A model generated the notes under the pieces. That model was not told where the DNA came from. It searched no databases and saw only the letters and a program-made list of their open reading frames with translations. Position numbers and translations under genes: made by a program. DNA of 64,000 nucleotides from Oceaniglobus indicus (GTDB taxonomy: Bacteria > Pseudomonadota > Alphaproteobacteria > Rhodobacterales > Rhodobacteraceae): the NCBI RefSeq assembly GCF_002751875.1, contig NZ_NMZM01000010.1:104317-168316 (forward strand). The letters are read 5' to 3'. Shown piece after piece: positions 55,910 to 64,000 of this stretch (positions are counted from its first letter, which is position 1; each line of letters opens with the position of its first letter).

Positions 55910-55937
55910 CTTCAGGACGAACGGACGGCGGTGAGCG

Positions 55938-57416
55938 GTGTTGCAGGCGCGCGGCATATCGAAAAGCTTTGGCGGCTCGCAGGCGCTGGCCGATGTCTCG
56001 GCCGACGTCGCGCCCGGCGAGGTCGTGGCGCTGGTCGGCGAGAACGGCGCGGGCAAGTCCACGCTGCTGAAGGTGCTGGCCGCCGTGGTCCGCCGCGATG
56101 CGGGCGAGGTGACGATCGACGCCCGCCCCTATGATCCGCGCAGCCAGCGCGAGGCCGAGGCGGCGGGTGTCGCGCTGGTGTTTCAGGAATTGAACGTGAA
56201 CATGGCCCTCAGCATCGCCGAGAACGTGATGTTGGGCCATCTGCGCGATTTCCGCTGTTTCGGAATTCTCGACGGCCGCGCCCTGAAGGCGGCGGCGCAG
56301 GCGATCCTTGACCGGATCGGTGCCGAATTCACCGTGGACGATCCTGTCGATTCGCTCGATCTGGGGCAGATCAAGACGGTCGAGGTGGCGCGCGCCCTGG
56401 CGCTGAACCCGCGCTATGTGTTCTTCGACGAAAGCACCGCCTTCCTGAACCGCGATGAGGCGGCGCGCCTGCTGGATGTCATCGCCGAACTCCGGCGGCA
56501 GGGGCTGGGCATCGCCATGGTGTCCCATCATCTGGCCGAGCTGTTCGCGATTTCCGACCGTATGGTGGTGCTGAAGGACGGCGCGCTGGTGGGCGCCTAT
56601 GACACCGACGGGATGGACGAGGAACGGTTAACCGAACTGATGGTCGGGCGCGACATGTCGGGCGGCATGTTCCCGGCGTCGAGGCCCACAGCGGTCGGCG
56701 ATCCCGCGATCGAAGCCTCGGGGGTCACCACCCGCGCGATGTCGGGTCCGCTGGATCTGACCCTGAAGCGGGGCGAAATCCTCGGCATCGGCGGACTGAA
56801 GGGATCGGGCGGCGAGGCCATCGTCGCCGCGCTGGCCGGTCAGGACCCCCTTAGCGGCGGTGAAATCCGGCTCCACGGCGCACCCTATCGCCCGCGCCTG
56901 CCGCGCGACGGCTGGGCGCGCGGCATTGCCACGTTGCCCGGCGACCGCACCGGCGAGGGCGTCGTGACCGATTTCAGCGTGCTGGAGAACCTGACCCTTG
57001 CCACCCGCCCCCGGCGAATGGGCATCGTGTCGGACCGGCGCGCAATGCGCCAAAGCGCCGATGAACAGGTCGCGTCGCTGGGCATCCGGGCGCAGAGCGT
57101 CGAGATGACCACCGGCGATCTGAGCGGCGGCAACATGCAGAAGGTCGTTCTGGGCAAATGTCTGGCGGCGCGGCCCCGGGTGCTGCTGCTGAACAACCCG
57201 ACGCGCGGCGTGGACGTGGGCGCGCGCAGCGAGATCTATCGCGTGATCCGGCGTCTGGCCGACGACGGCATGGCCGTGCTGATGGTCACCGAGGATCTGC
57301 ACGAGCTGATCGGCCTGTCGGACCGCGTGATCGTCACCCGCATGGGCGCCATATCCCACCGCTTCGCCCCCGGCGCCGAACTGACCGAAGAAGAGATCGT
57401 GAAATGGATGATGTGA
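55938..57416 (+). CDS. Sugar ABC transporter ATP-binding protein (two ABC domains)
   Basis: A 492-residue duplicated ATPase of the RbsA/MglA type. The first domain has Walker A VGENGAGKST (about 34-43), a degenerate signature region (LDLGQIKTVEVARAL) and Walker B YVFFDESTAFLN. The second has a degenerate Walker A (GGLKGSGGEA), the signature DLSGGNMQKVVLGK and Walker B VLLLNNPTRGVDVG. Thus one site is degenerate as is normal in this family. The start is TTG 55938; a GTG at 55931 is in another frame. Its end overlaps the permease start by 13 bases. Confidence 0.92.
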   Translation: MLQARGISKSFGGSQALADVSADVAPGEVVALVGENGAGKSTLLKVLAAVVRRDAGEVTIDARPYDPRSQREAEAAGVALVFQELNVNMALSIAENVMLGHLRDFRCFGILDGRALKAAAQAILDRIGAEFTVDDPVDSLDLGQIKTVEVARALALNPRYVFFDESTAFLNRDEAARLLDVIAELRRQGLGIAMVSHHLAELFAISDRMVVLKDGALVGAYDTDGMDEERLTELMVGRDMSGGMFPASRPTAVGDPAIEASGVTTRAMSGPLDLTLKRGEILGIGGLKGSGGEAIVAALAGQDPLSGGEIRLHGAPYRPRLPRDGWARGIATLPGDRTGEGVVTDFSVLENLTLATRPRRMGIVSDRRAMRQSADEQVASLGIRAQSVEMTTGDLSGGNMQKVVLGKCLAARPRVLLLNNPTRGVDVGARSEIYRVIRRLADDGMAVLMVTEDLHELIGLSDRVIVTRMGAISHRFAPGAELTEEEIVKWMM

Positions 57417-58390
57417 CCCCGAAAGACGCGCCCGCCGCCCGCCCAGCCCCCGCCAAAAGCTGGCGCACCCGCGCGCAGCGGGCGTTTCCGGTGGTTCTGC
57501 TGGTGGTGCTCTGTGCCATCTTCGGGCTGCTGTCGGACCGGTTCGTGACCATCGGCAACCTGCTGATCGTAATGCAGCAAAGCGCCGTTCTGCTGGTGGC
57601 GGCGGTGGCGATGACCTTCGTGATCGTCAACGGCTCGATCGACCTGTCGGTGGGTTCGATGATCGCGCTCAGCGCGCTGGCGGCGGCCAGCCTGTCGGAC
57701 ACCATGGGCGTCTGGGCGATCCTGCCCGCCATGGGCGTGGGGCTGTTGTGCGGTCTGGTGAACGGCGTGCTGTTCGCCTATGGCCGGGTGCCGTCGTTCA
57801 TCGTGACGCTGGGTACATTGGTGATCTTCCGCGGTGTCGTGCTGCTGTTCACCCGGGGCGCGCCGGTGTCGATTTCCGACGCCGACTTCCTGAACCTCTA
57901 TGCCGGGCGGCTGGGCGGCGTGCCCAACACGGTCATCATCGCGCTGATCGCCACCGCCTTCGGCGCGCTTATCTTCAACCACACGGTGTTCGGGCGCGAG
58001 GTGCGCGCCATCGGCGGCGGCGAACGGGTCGCCGCGCTCAGCGGCATCTATGTGGCGCGGGTCAAGCTGGGGGTGTTCACCCTCTGCGGGCTGCTCTGCG
58101 GGGTGGCCGGGTTGCTGCAAAGCGCGCGCACCATGGCGGCGACCTCGCAACTGGCGCAGGGGCTGGAGCTGGACGTGATCGCGGCGGTGGTGGTGGGCGG
58201 CACGCCCCTGACCGGCGGCATCGGGCGGATCCGCGGCACGATCCTGGGGGTGCTGATCATCGCCATCCTGTCCAACGGCATGAACATGACCGGCGTCGAC
58301 CCCTATCTGCAAAGCATCGTGAAGGGGCTGGTGTTGATCTTCGCCGTGTTCCTGACCATCGACCGAAGCAAGATCCTGATCATCAAATGA
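57404..58390 (+). CDS. Sugar ABC transporter permease (CUT2, RbsC-like)
   Basis: A 328-residue membrane protein with a short charged head (MDDVTPKDAPAARPAPAK) and eight to ten membrane segments, matching the RbsC/MglC permease family (BPD_transp_2). Recognised blocks: VAVAMTFVIVNGSIDLSVGSMIALSA, LVNGVLFAYGRVPSFIVTLGTLVIFRGV and DVIAAVVVGGTPLTGGIGRIRGTILGVLIIA (EAA-like loop). Only one permease gene is present, so it likely works as a homodimer. It overlaps the ATPase gene by 13 bases and the pdxA2-like gene by four. Confidence 0.93.
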   Translation: MDDVTPKDAPAARPAPAKSWRTRAQRAFPVVLLVVLCAIFGLLSDRFVTIGNLLIVMQQSAVLLVAAVAMTFVIVNGSIDLSVGSMIALSALAAASLSDTMGVWAILPAMGVGLLCGLVNGVLFAYGRVPSFIVTLGTLVIFRGVVLLFTRGAPVSISDADFLNLYAGRLGGVPNTVIIALIATAFGALIFNHTVFGREVRAIGGGERVAALSGIYVARVKLGVFTLCGLLCGVAGLLQSARTMAATSQLAQGLELDVIAAVVVGGTPLTGGIGRIRGTILGVLIIAILSNGMNMTGVDPYLQSIVKGLVLIFAVFLTIDRSKILIIK

Positions 58391-59430
58391 GGTACCCCGT
58401 GACCAGACCGATCCTTGCGGTGACCATAGGCGATCCGGCCGGCATCGGCCCCGAGATCGCGCTGAAGGCGGTGCGCGACCTTGCACCGCGTCTCGACGAC
58501 GGCGCGCTGTCGCTGCTGCTGGTGGGCGATGCTGCAACGCTGCAGCGGACTGGCGCCGACCTGGGCCTGCCGGTGCCAGATACCATCACCGAGGCGGGGC
58601 TTGACGACATGGCGGGCGCCGCCATCTTGGCCACCCCGGCGCCTGCAAACACCATCGCGCCTGGCAAGGTATCACCCGATGGCGGCGAACAGGCCTACCG
58701 CGCGGTTGAACTGGCGACGCGGCTTGCGATGGAAAAGTGCATTGCGGGCATCGTGACCGGCCCGCTGAACAAGGAGGCGCTGCATCTGGCCGGCCACGAT
58801 TACGCCGGCCATACCGAAATGCTGGCCGATCTGACCGGGGTGCGCGACAGCGTCATGATGCTGGCCCACGGCGATTTCCGGGTGTCGCATGTGTCGACGC
58901 ATTGCGCGCTGCAGGACGTGACCGCGCGCGCCACGCCCGAACGGATCTCGCGGGTGGTGGATCTGACCCATGACACCCTGATCCGTATGGGGATCGTCGC
59001 GCCGCGCATCGCCATTGCCGCGCTGAACCCCCATGCCGGCGAGGGCGGCATCTTCGGGCGCCATGACATCGACGTCACCGAACCGCTGGTGCGCGATTAT
59101 GTGGCGCGCGGGCGCGATGTGATCGGCCCGGTGCCGGGCGATACGGTCTTCGTCAAGCTGAAGGCCGGCCAATACGACGCCGTCGTGGCGATGTATCACG
59201 ACCAGGGCCATATCCCGGTCAAGCTGCTGGGCTTTGCGGTGGACCGCGAGACCGGCCGCTGGACGGGCATGAGCGGCGTCAACGTCACTCTGGGCCTGCC
59301 GATCATCCGCACCTCGGTCGATCACGGCACCGCCTTCGATATCGCGGGACAGGGAATCGCCGATTCCAACAGCCTGATCGAGGCCATCGATTACGCGCTG
59401 CAACTGGCGCCCGACAGCACGCACACCTGA
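58387..59430 (+). CDS. pdxA2: PdxA2-like 4-phosphotetronate dehydrogenase
   Basis: A 347-residue member of the PdxA family. The N-terminus is ILAVTIGDPAGIGPEIALKAV; metal ligand histidines are in the HDYAGHTEM and MYHDQGHIPVKLL blocks; the tail is VDHGTAFDIAGQGIADSNSLIEAI. PdxA makes the vitamin B6 precursor from 4-phospho-hydroxythreonine, while the paralogue PdxA2 oxidises and decarboxylates 4-phospho-D-threonate to dihydroxyacetone phosphate. The location in an operon with a sugar transporter, near a DUF1537 kinase, supports PdxA2. ATG 58387 overlaps the permease stop by four bases. Confidence 0.85.
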   Translation: MRYPVTRPILAVTIGDPAGIGPEIALKAVRDLAPRLDDGALSLLLVGDAATLQRTGADLGLPVPDTITEAGLDDMAGAAILATPAPANTIAPGKVSPDGGEQAYRAVELATRLAMEKCIAGIVTGPLNKEALHLAGHDYAGHTEMLADLTGVRDSVMMLAHGDFRVSHVSTHCALQDVTARATPERISRVVDLTHDTLIRMGIVAPRIAIAALNPHAGEGGIFGRHDIDVTEPLVRDYVARGRDVIGPVPGDTVFVKLKAGQYDAVVAMYHDQGHIPVKLLGFAVDRETGRWTGMSGVNVTLGLPIIRTSVDHGTAFDIAGQGIADSNSLIEAIDYALQLAPDSTHT

Positions 59431-59443
59431 AAGGAGACAGCAG

Positions 59444-60928
59444 ATGACCACCGATTTCAGCCGCATGTGGATCGACGGCGCCTTCGTGCCCGGCGAAGGC
59501 ACGCCGCGCGCCGTCCTGAACCCCACCGACGGCTCCACCATCGCCGAAGTCCCCGAAGCGGGCAGCGGTCAAGTGCAACAGGCCATCGCCGCCGCCCGAC
59601 GGGCGCAACCGGCCTGGGCCGCCCTGGCCCCGGTGGAACGCGCCGCGATCATGCAGCGCATCGCCGGGCTGATCCGCGACAACGCCGATGCGCTGGCGAA
59701 GCTGGTGGTGCGCGAACAGGGCAAGCCGATCACCGAGGCCCGCGGCGAAGTGGGCGGCGCGGCGGAATTCTTCAGCTATTACGCCGAATTCGCCCGCCGC
59801 ATCCAGGGCGAAATCCTGCCCTCGGACCTGCCCGACGAACAGATCTGGATCCAGCGGGTGCCGGTGGGTGTCGTGGTCGGCATCATCCCGTGGAACTATC
59901 CCGCCGCGCTGGTGTCGCGCAAGGTGGCACCCGCGATGATCACCGGCAACACCATCGTGCTGAAACCCCACGAGGAAACGCCGCTGTCGGCGCTGTTCAT
60001 GGCCCGCCTGATGGCCGAGGCGGGGGTGCCCGACGGCGTGGTCAACATCGTCACCGGCGACGGCGCGACCGTGGGCGCGGCGCTGACCTCAAACCCGGAC
60101 GTGAACCTGATCACGATGACCGGCTCGGTGCCCACGGGCAAGAAGATCATGCGCACCGCCGCCGACAACCTGGTGCCCGTTTCGCTGGAACTGGGCGGCA
60201 AGGCGCCCTTCATCGTGATGGAGGACGCCGATCTGGACATCGCGGTGGCCGCTGCCGTCACCTCGCGGTTCATGAACTGCGGTCAGGTCTGCATCTGCGC
60301 CGAACGGATCCTGGTGCATGAGGCCGTGCACGACGAATTCGCCCGCCGCTTCGTCGCCGCCGCGAAGAAACTGCGCGTCGGCGATCCGATGGAGGATGCC
60401 ACCGACATCGGCCCCAAGATTTCCGTCGCCGAACTGGAAAAGGTCGAACGCCTGACCGCGGCGGCAGTGACGGCGGGCGCCGAGGTGTTGCTGCAGGGCG
60501 GCCGCCCCGACAGCGCGCCGGTCGAGGGTGGAAACTGGCTGACGCCCACGGTGCTGTCGGTCGAGGATTCCGACATGGAAATCATGCAGTACGAGGTCTT
60601 CGGTCCCGTCGTGCCGCTGATGAAGGTGCGCGATTTCGACCATGCGGTGAAAATCGCCAATGCCAGCGCCTATGGCCTTTCGGCCTATCTGTTCACCAAC
60701 GATTTCCGACGGATCATGCGCGCGATCCACGAAATCGACTTCGGCGAGGTCTATCTGAACCGCATCGGCCCCGAGGCGCTGCAGGGCTTCCACACCGGAT
60801 ACCGCAATTCCGGCCCCGGCGGCGATGACGGGGTGCACGGGCTGGAATCCTATCTCAGGAAAAAGACCGTCTATGCCAACCACTCGGGCCGCGCACAGGT
60901 GGGGCTGATGCCATACGGTGCGCACTGA
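59444..60928 (+). CDS. NAD(P)-dependent aldehyde dehydrogenase (AldA-like)
   Basis: A 494-residue aldehyde dehydrogenase superfamily protein, closest in pattern to lactaldehyde/glycolaldehyde dehydrogenase AldA. The catalytic cysteine is in NCGQVCICAERIL (C283) and the glutamate in SLELGGKAPFIVMED (about 249). Other blocks are IIPWNYPAALVSRKVAPAMITGNTIVLKPHEETPLSA and MTGSVPTGKKIM. Thirteen bases after the pdxA2-like gene, with RBS AAAGGAGA. It could oxidise an aldotetrose or related aldehyde to the acid; the exact substrate is inferred only from context. Confidence 0.92.
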   Translation: MTTDFSRMWIDGAFVPGEGTPRAVLNPTDGSTIAEVPEAGSGQVQQAIAAARRAQPAWAALAPVERAAIMQRIAGLIRDNADALAKLVVREQGKPITEARGEVGGAAEFFSYYAEFARRIQGEILPSDLPDEQIWIQRVPVGVVVGIIPWNYPAALVSRKVAPAMITGNTIVLKPHEETPLSALFMARLMAEAGVPDGVVNIVTGDGATVGAALTSNPDVNLITMTGSVPTGKKIMRTAADNLVPVSLELGGKAPFIVMEDADLDIAVAAAVTSRFMNCGQVCICAERILVHEAVHDEFARRFVAAAKKLRVGDPMEDATDIGPKISVAELEKVERLTAAAVTAGAEVLLQGGRPDSAPVEGGNWLTPTVLSVEDSDMEIMQYEVFGPVVPLMKVRDFDHAVKIANASAYGLSAYLFTNDFRRIMRAIHEIDFGEVYLNRIGPEALQGFHTGYRNSGPGGDDGVHGLESYLRKKTVYANHSGRAQVGLMPYGAH

Positions 60929-61050
60929 CGGGCAGGGATTGGCGGCGCCTCTCTACGGGGTGCCGACTCATATCCGCTCGCGCGAACTGCGGCCTTAGTA
61001 GCGCCGACGATCTTGTCAGTTCCTCGCAACTGCATTCCTCATCTGGTCTG

Positions 61051-61660
61051 TCATCTCGCACCGTGAGCTACCTTGCGCACCATGAGGAACACGATGTCCG
61101 TGGTGCGGGCCCAGATCCTGCCGATGGCGTCCTTCTCACGCGCCTCTGGCGCGCCGATCAGGTGCTCGCACTTGTATTCCACTACGAAAATGCGGCCTTC
61201 TTGCAGCCTGGCGACGAAGTCCGGGTAGAATCTCCGGCCGACGCGTGGAGGGGAAAATGAGTCCGGGTGTCGCGCCACGTTGCGGACCCAGACGTCGACC
61301 TCATCGAGGCTGTCGAGGCTCCAGGCACATTGGAATTCGGCGCCCAGTAGGTGACGTTTGAACCCGAAGGCCCCCGTCGGTTGCGTGGGCACATCCTGGT
61401 AGATCATTTCGTCGAACCGGACCACCCGACTGTCGGACCAGGTCGGCTTTGTCTGATCGTCAAAAAGCGCCATCTGGTGCGCTCGGGTCTTCTCGTCGCC
61501 ACGGATCGCGTGGATTTTCCATCGGATGCGCGCAGCGATCTGGTGCTGCCAGTCGATCAGCGTCCGAATGCTGACCTCCCTGTTCGTGACCAGATCCGCG
61601 ACCAATGCTGCAATCCAAGGTAGCATCTCGGCTTGGGATACGTCCGACACCCGAAATTCG
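61051..61660 (-). pseudogene. 3' remnant of a type III restriction / DEAD-box helicase-nuclease gene
   Basis: The last 202 codons of a minus-strand gene, cut at 61660 by the left end of the IS66 element. The C-terminal end RRFYPDFVARLQEGRIFVVEYKCEHLIGAPEAREKDAIGRIWARTTDIVFLMV matches the PD-(D/E)xK-like nuclease end (PDF..EYK) of Res-subunit or DEAD/DEAH-box restriction proteins. The helicase part is not present in the window; open sequence continues upstream only through the IS. Probably part of a lost restriction or defence locus. 122 bases separate it from the aldehyde dehydrogenase gene. Confidence 0.78.
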
Positions 61661-61750
61661 GTAAGCGGCGGCCACGCCCCATTCAATTGATGTGTTCCTG
61701 ACGCCTGCCGCGCCTGCGAGAAGGTCTGCTTGAGCAGATGGAGATTGCGC

Positions 61751-62212
61751 ATGGCGGATGGTGGTAACGGGTTCAGGGGGCGGTGCGAGGTTGTCGAGCC
61801 GCGTCGGCGGGGCAAGCGGTGGTGGCCAGTTGAGGGGAAGGCGCGGATCGTCGCCGAAAGCCTTCAGCCGGGTGCACGGGTCTGCGATGTGGCGGCGCGC
61901 TATGACATCCTTCCCCATCACCTGTCAGATTGGCGTCGGCATGCCCGTCAGGGTCGGCTTGCTTTGCCGAGCGACCTGATGGACGTGCTGACCACATCCC
62001 CAAGCTCTGCGGTCACGGAACCTGCCTTTGTGCCGCTGTCCATTCTGCCCGACCCTGTGGATCAGCAAGGATCAGCTGTGGTCGAGGTCTCTCAGAACGG
62101 CAGCGGCATGATGACGATCGAGGTGGGGCCCGATCTGCTGCTGCGCATTCCTTGCGATGTCGCGGTGGAGCGCGCGGCCGCACTGGTGCGCGCGCTGCGA
62201 GGTGGATCGTGA
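61751..62212 (+). CDS. tnpA: IS66-family accessory protein TnpA
   Basis: A 153-residue DNA-binding protein from an IS66-family element: HTH region [41 protein letters not shown], and a C-terminal tail [26 protein letters not shown]. In IS66 elements TnpA and TnpB are required for transposition but are not catalytic. I chose ATG 61751 for the family length; a TTG at 61730 is possible. The stop overlaps the tnpB GTG start by four bases. Confidence 0.88.
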   Translation: MADGGNGFRGRCEVVEPRRRGKRWWPVEGKARIVAESLQPGARVCDVAARYDILPHHLSDWRRHARQGRLALPSDLMDVLTTSPSSAVTEPAFVPLSILPDPVDQQGSAVVEVSQNGSGMMTIEVGPDLLLRIPCDVAVERAAALVRALRGGS

Positions 62213-62562
62213 CTGTCGCGGGCCAACGGCTGCCGACCCTGATCGCGACGAAGCCGGTCGACTTCAGGTGCGGGCACAACGCTCTGGCGCTGATCGTGCA
62301 GACCGAGCTGAAGCTCGACCCATATTCCGGGGTAACGGTGGTTTTCCGCTCGAAGCGGGGGGACAGGTTGAAGATCCTGGTCTGGGATGGGACCGGGATG
62401 GTGCTGATCTACAAGGTCCTGGAACAGGGCAGCTTTGCCTGGCCGAAGGTGCAGGACGGCACGATGCGGCTGTCCCGGGCGCAGGCGGAAGCCCTGTTCG
62501 AAGGTCTGGATTGGCGGCGGGTGGTGGCGCGGCGGGTGTTGCCGCCCGCTGCGGCAGGATGA
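62209..62562 (+). CDS. tnpB: IS66-family accessory protein TnpB
   Basis: A 117-residue protein matching IS66 Orf2 (TnpB): [68 protein letters not shown], the family's most conserved stretch. The start is GTG 62209, overlapping tnpA by four bases, which couples translation. It appears intact. Confidence 0.92.
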   Translation: MTVAGQRLPTLIATKPVDFRCGHNALALIVQTELKLDPYSGVTVVFRSKRGDRLKILVWDGTGMVLIYKVLEQGSFAWPKVQDGTMRLSRAQAEALFEGLDWRRVVARRVLPPAAAG

Positions 62563-62626
62563 CTCGGCGGGTCTATTTTGGTGTTGTTTTATTGGGCTTT
62601 CTGTCCCGGATCGGGTAGGAAGGCGC

Positions 62627-63821
62627 ATGTCGCACCCCCTCGATCTCAGCCAGTTTCCTGACCTGCCGCCCGAGGTGGTGAAGGCCTTTGCGGCGGTTCA
62701 GTTCGAGCTTTCGGTCGAACGCGCGGTGCGCCAGCACGAACAGGCGGTGGTGGCCGAAAAGAGGCCTTCATCACCGAGTTGAAGGCTCTGGTTGAGAAGC
62801 TGGAAGGTCAGGTTCAGGATTACCGGCGCACGAAGTTCGGGCCGAAATCGGAAAAGCTGGCTCCGGCGCAACTGGAACTGGCGCTGGAAGATCTGGAAAC
62901 CGCCATCGCCGAAACGCAGGCGCAGATCGCCGCTGTCGAGGACAGGATCGCGGCCAGCGAGCCGGACCCCGAGAAGCGCAAGCCCCGCGCGCCGCGCAAG
63001 GCCCGGGCACTGCCCGAAAGCCTGCCGCGTGTCGAGCGCGTGGTCGAGCCCGATAGCATCCTGTGCCCCTGGGGCTGCGGCGACATGGTGCGGATTGGCG
63101 AAGACCGCAGCGAACGGCTGGATTACATCCCCGCGCGCTATCAGGTCATCGTCACGGTCCGGCCCCGATATGCCGGCCCCAAGGGGCGCACCGGCGTGGT
63201 GCAAGCCAAGGCGCCCGCGCATCTGCTGGAGAGCAGTTGGCCGACCGAGGCTCTGCTGGCGCAGATCGCCGTGTCCAAGCATTCCGAGCACATGCCGCTG
63301 AACCGGCAGGCCGTGGTGATGGCGCGGCACGGGGTGCCGATCGACCGCTCGGTGCTGGCCGACTGGATGGGCCGGACCGGTGCCCTGATCGCCCCCGTGG
63401 TCGATCACATGGCCAAGCAACTGCTGGCCGACAGCACGCGGCTCTACGTCGATGAAACCACCGCCCCGGTGCTGGACCCGGGCAAGGGGAAAACCAAAAC
63501 CGGCTATCTTTGGGCGGTGTTGCGCGATGATCGTGGCTGGAACGGCCCCGCGCCGCCCGGCGTAGTGTTCCATTACCGGCCCGGGCGAAAGGGCGAATAC
63601 GCCGCTGAAATCCTCAACGGCTTCAATGTTACGATCCAGGTCGATGCCTATGCCGGCTATACCCATCTGGCCACGCCGAAACGCACGGGTGGCGATCCGC
63701 TGCGGCTGGCTTTTTGTTGGGCGCACGGGCGGCGCAAGCTGATCGCGGCCAAGCCCAAGAAGGGATCCCCCATCGTCGAGGAGGTGCTGCTGCGCATCGC
63801 GGCCCTCTACAAGATCGAAGA
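62627..63821 (+). pseudogene. tnpC: IS66-family transposase TnpC, frameshifted and 3'-truncated
   Basis: The catalytic DDE transposase of IS66. It starts at ATG 62627 (MSHPLDLSQFPDLPPEVV), reads ...VVAEK to 62761, then loses a base (AAAG-AGG), so AFITELKALVEKLEGQVQ continues in the next frame from 62764. Recognised further: leucine-zipper region, CPWGCGDMVRIGEDRSERLDYIPARYQV zinc-type region, then LYVDETTAPVLDPGKGKTKTGYLWAV (first catalytic D) and VDAYAGYTHL. After KIE (63819) the sequence no longer matches TnpC, so the C-terminal glutamate is missing. Not functional. Confidence 0.88.
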
Positions 63822-64000
63822 TATCCCTCCGGTGATTGTCGCCGGATGTAGATTAAGCTACCCCCCGAAATTCGGACACTGACATAAGCTACGATATGCA
63901 GTCTGCTGATCTTCAACACCAAGGAGATTACAGATGTCTAAACGCAAGCAGCATGCGCCGGAGTTCAAGGCGAAGGTCGCGCTGGAGGCCTTAAAGGGCG
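63822..64000 (+). mobile_element. Left end of an IS3-family element inserted in the IS66 element
   Basis: After the TnpC break (63821) the sequence leads into a non-coding end with CTACCCCCCGAAATTCGGAC and then orfA. IS3-family termini normally begin TG; TG at 63847 (TGTAGATTAAGC) or 63833 are candidates for the exact start. The element continues beyond the window. Confidence 0.7.
63934..64000 (+). CDS. IS3-family transposase orfA, partial (runs off the window)
   Basis: An ATG at 63934 with RBS AAGGAGATTACAG opens a frame reading MSKRKQHAPEFKAKVALEAL, the N-terminus of IS3-family OrfA (HTH_Tnp_1 type; KxxxPEFKxKVALEALKGE pattern). It remains open to the window edge. The downstream HTH and orfB are outside. 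Confidence 0.85.
   Translation, partial: MSKRKQHAPEFKAKVALEALKG

Larger units (their letters stand above)
61661..63821 (+). mobile_element. IS66-family insertion sequence, frameshifted and truncated
   Basis: The left end GTAAGCGGCGGCCACGCC (61661-61678) is typical of IS66-family inverted repeats (GTAAGC start). Three genes follow in the IS66 order: tnpA (61751-62212), tnpB (62209-62562) and tnpC (62627 on). tnpC is frameshifted near 62762 and cut near 63821, where an IS3-family element begins. The right end is not visible. The element lies in the restriction/helicase remnant, so insertion damaged that gene. Confidence 0.88.

Noticed and set aside
58387..59430. Biosynthetic PdxA for vitamin B6
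   Set aside because: The gene is in an operon with a sugar transporter and near a DUF1537 kinase, which favours the catabolic PdxA2 role. The two families cannot be separated by motif alone, so some doubt remains.

Overview
This 64-kb window is a GC-rich (roughly 65 %) chromosomal segment of an alphaproteobacterium, most likely a member of the Rhodobacteraceae (Roseobacter/Rhodobacter group). The evidence is a CcrM-type GANTC methylase, a single-species Rhodobacter-type porin, an Irr-type iron box before a membrane ferritin (mbfA), the dsbA-DUF721-mutY and DUF3576-leuS-lptE-holA gene orders, several DUFs typical of the family (DUF2125, DUF2270, DUF2794, DUF3576, DUF4170), and a dispersed repeat I associate with this family. 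No rRNA, tRNA or CRISPR array was found.

Layout. 1-6 kb: a GNAT acetyltransferase, a small membrane protein, and a minus-strand envelope/lipid A cluster (pmbA, inositol-monophosphatase-like, DUF4170, Kdo-transferase-like, lpxK). 6-13 kb: a large RTX repeat protein interrupted by a frameshift, a formate/nitrite-type channel, a DUF2125 exported protein and two convergent short-chain dehydrogenases. 13-20.6 kb: a DsbA-like oxidoreductase, the DUF721/DciA protein, mutY, alkB, DUF2270, a zinc-independent oxidoreductase, ccrM and rnhB. 20.6-31.4 kb: a possible small RNA, an OmpR-type regulator, ribA with an L,D-transpeptidase, YggS, the porin, and the DUF3576-GT4-leuS-lptE-holA stretch. 31.4-40.6 kb: hydrolases, S-formylglutathione hydrolase and glutathione-dependent formaldehyde dehydrogenase (formaldehyde detoxification), an AEC transporter, MbfA with an iron-responsive promoter, a TetR regulator, a NYN/LOTUS nuclease, a cytochrome c' and an I78 inhibitor. 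40.7-49.9 kb: a DegP/HtrA protease divergent from an OmpR/HK two-component pair, a gamma-glutamyltransferase, the Ku-LigD end-joining pair and a DUF421 protein.

From about 49.9 kb the character changes. 49.9-52.8 kb is a lower-GC scrap region holding broken IS5- and IS3-family transposases and a decayed small protein. Next comes a compact catabolic locus (52.8-60.9 kb): a DeoR regulator and DUF1537 four-carbon acid sugar kinase on the minus strand, divergent from a CUT2-type sugar ABC transporter, a PdxA2-like 4-phosphotetronate dehydrogenase and an aldehyde dehydrogenase. Taken together they suggest uptake of a four-carbon sugar or sugar acid, oxidation to the tetronate if needed, 4-phosphorylation, and oxidation/decarboxylation to dihydroxyacetone phosphate. 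The window ends in nested mobile DNA: the 3' end of a restriction/helicase gene cut by an IS66-family element, itself frameshifted and cut by an IS3-family element running off the edge.

The points most worth following up are the tetrose/tetronate locus, the dual-operator mbfA promoter, the GANTC cluster before ccrM, a low-GC mosaic block inside leuS, a WaaA-like protein lacking the expected catalytic glutamate, and the RTX frameshift. I did not find a clearly new defence or mobile system.
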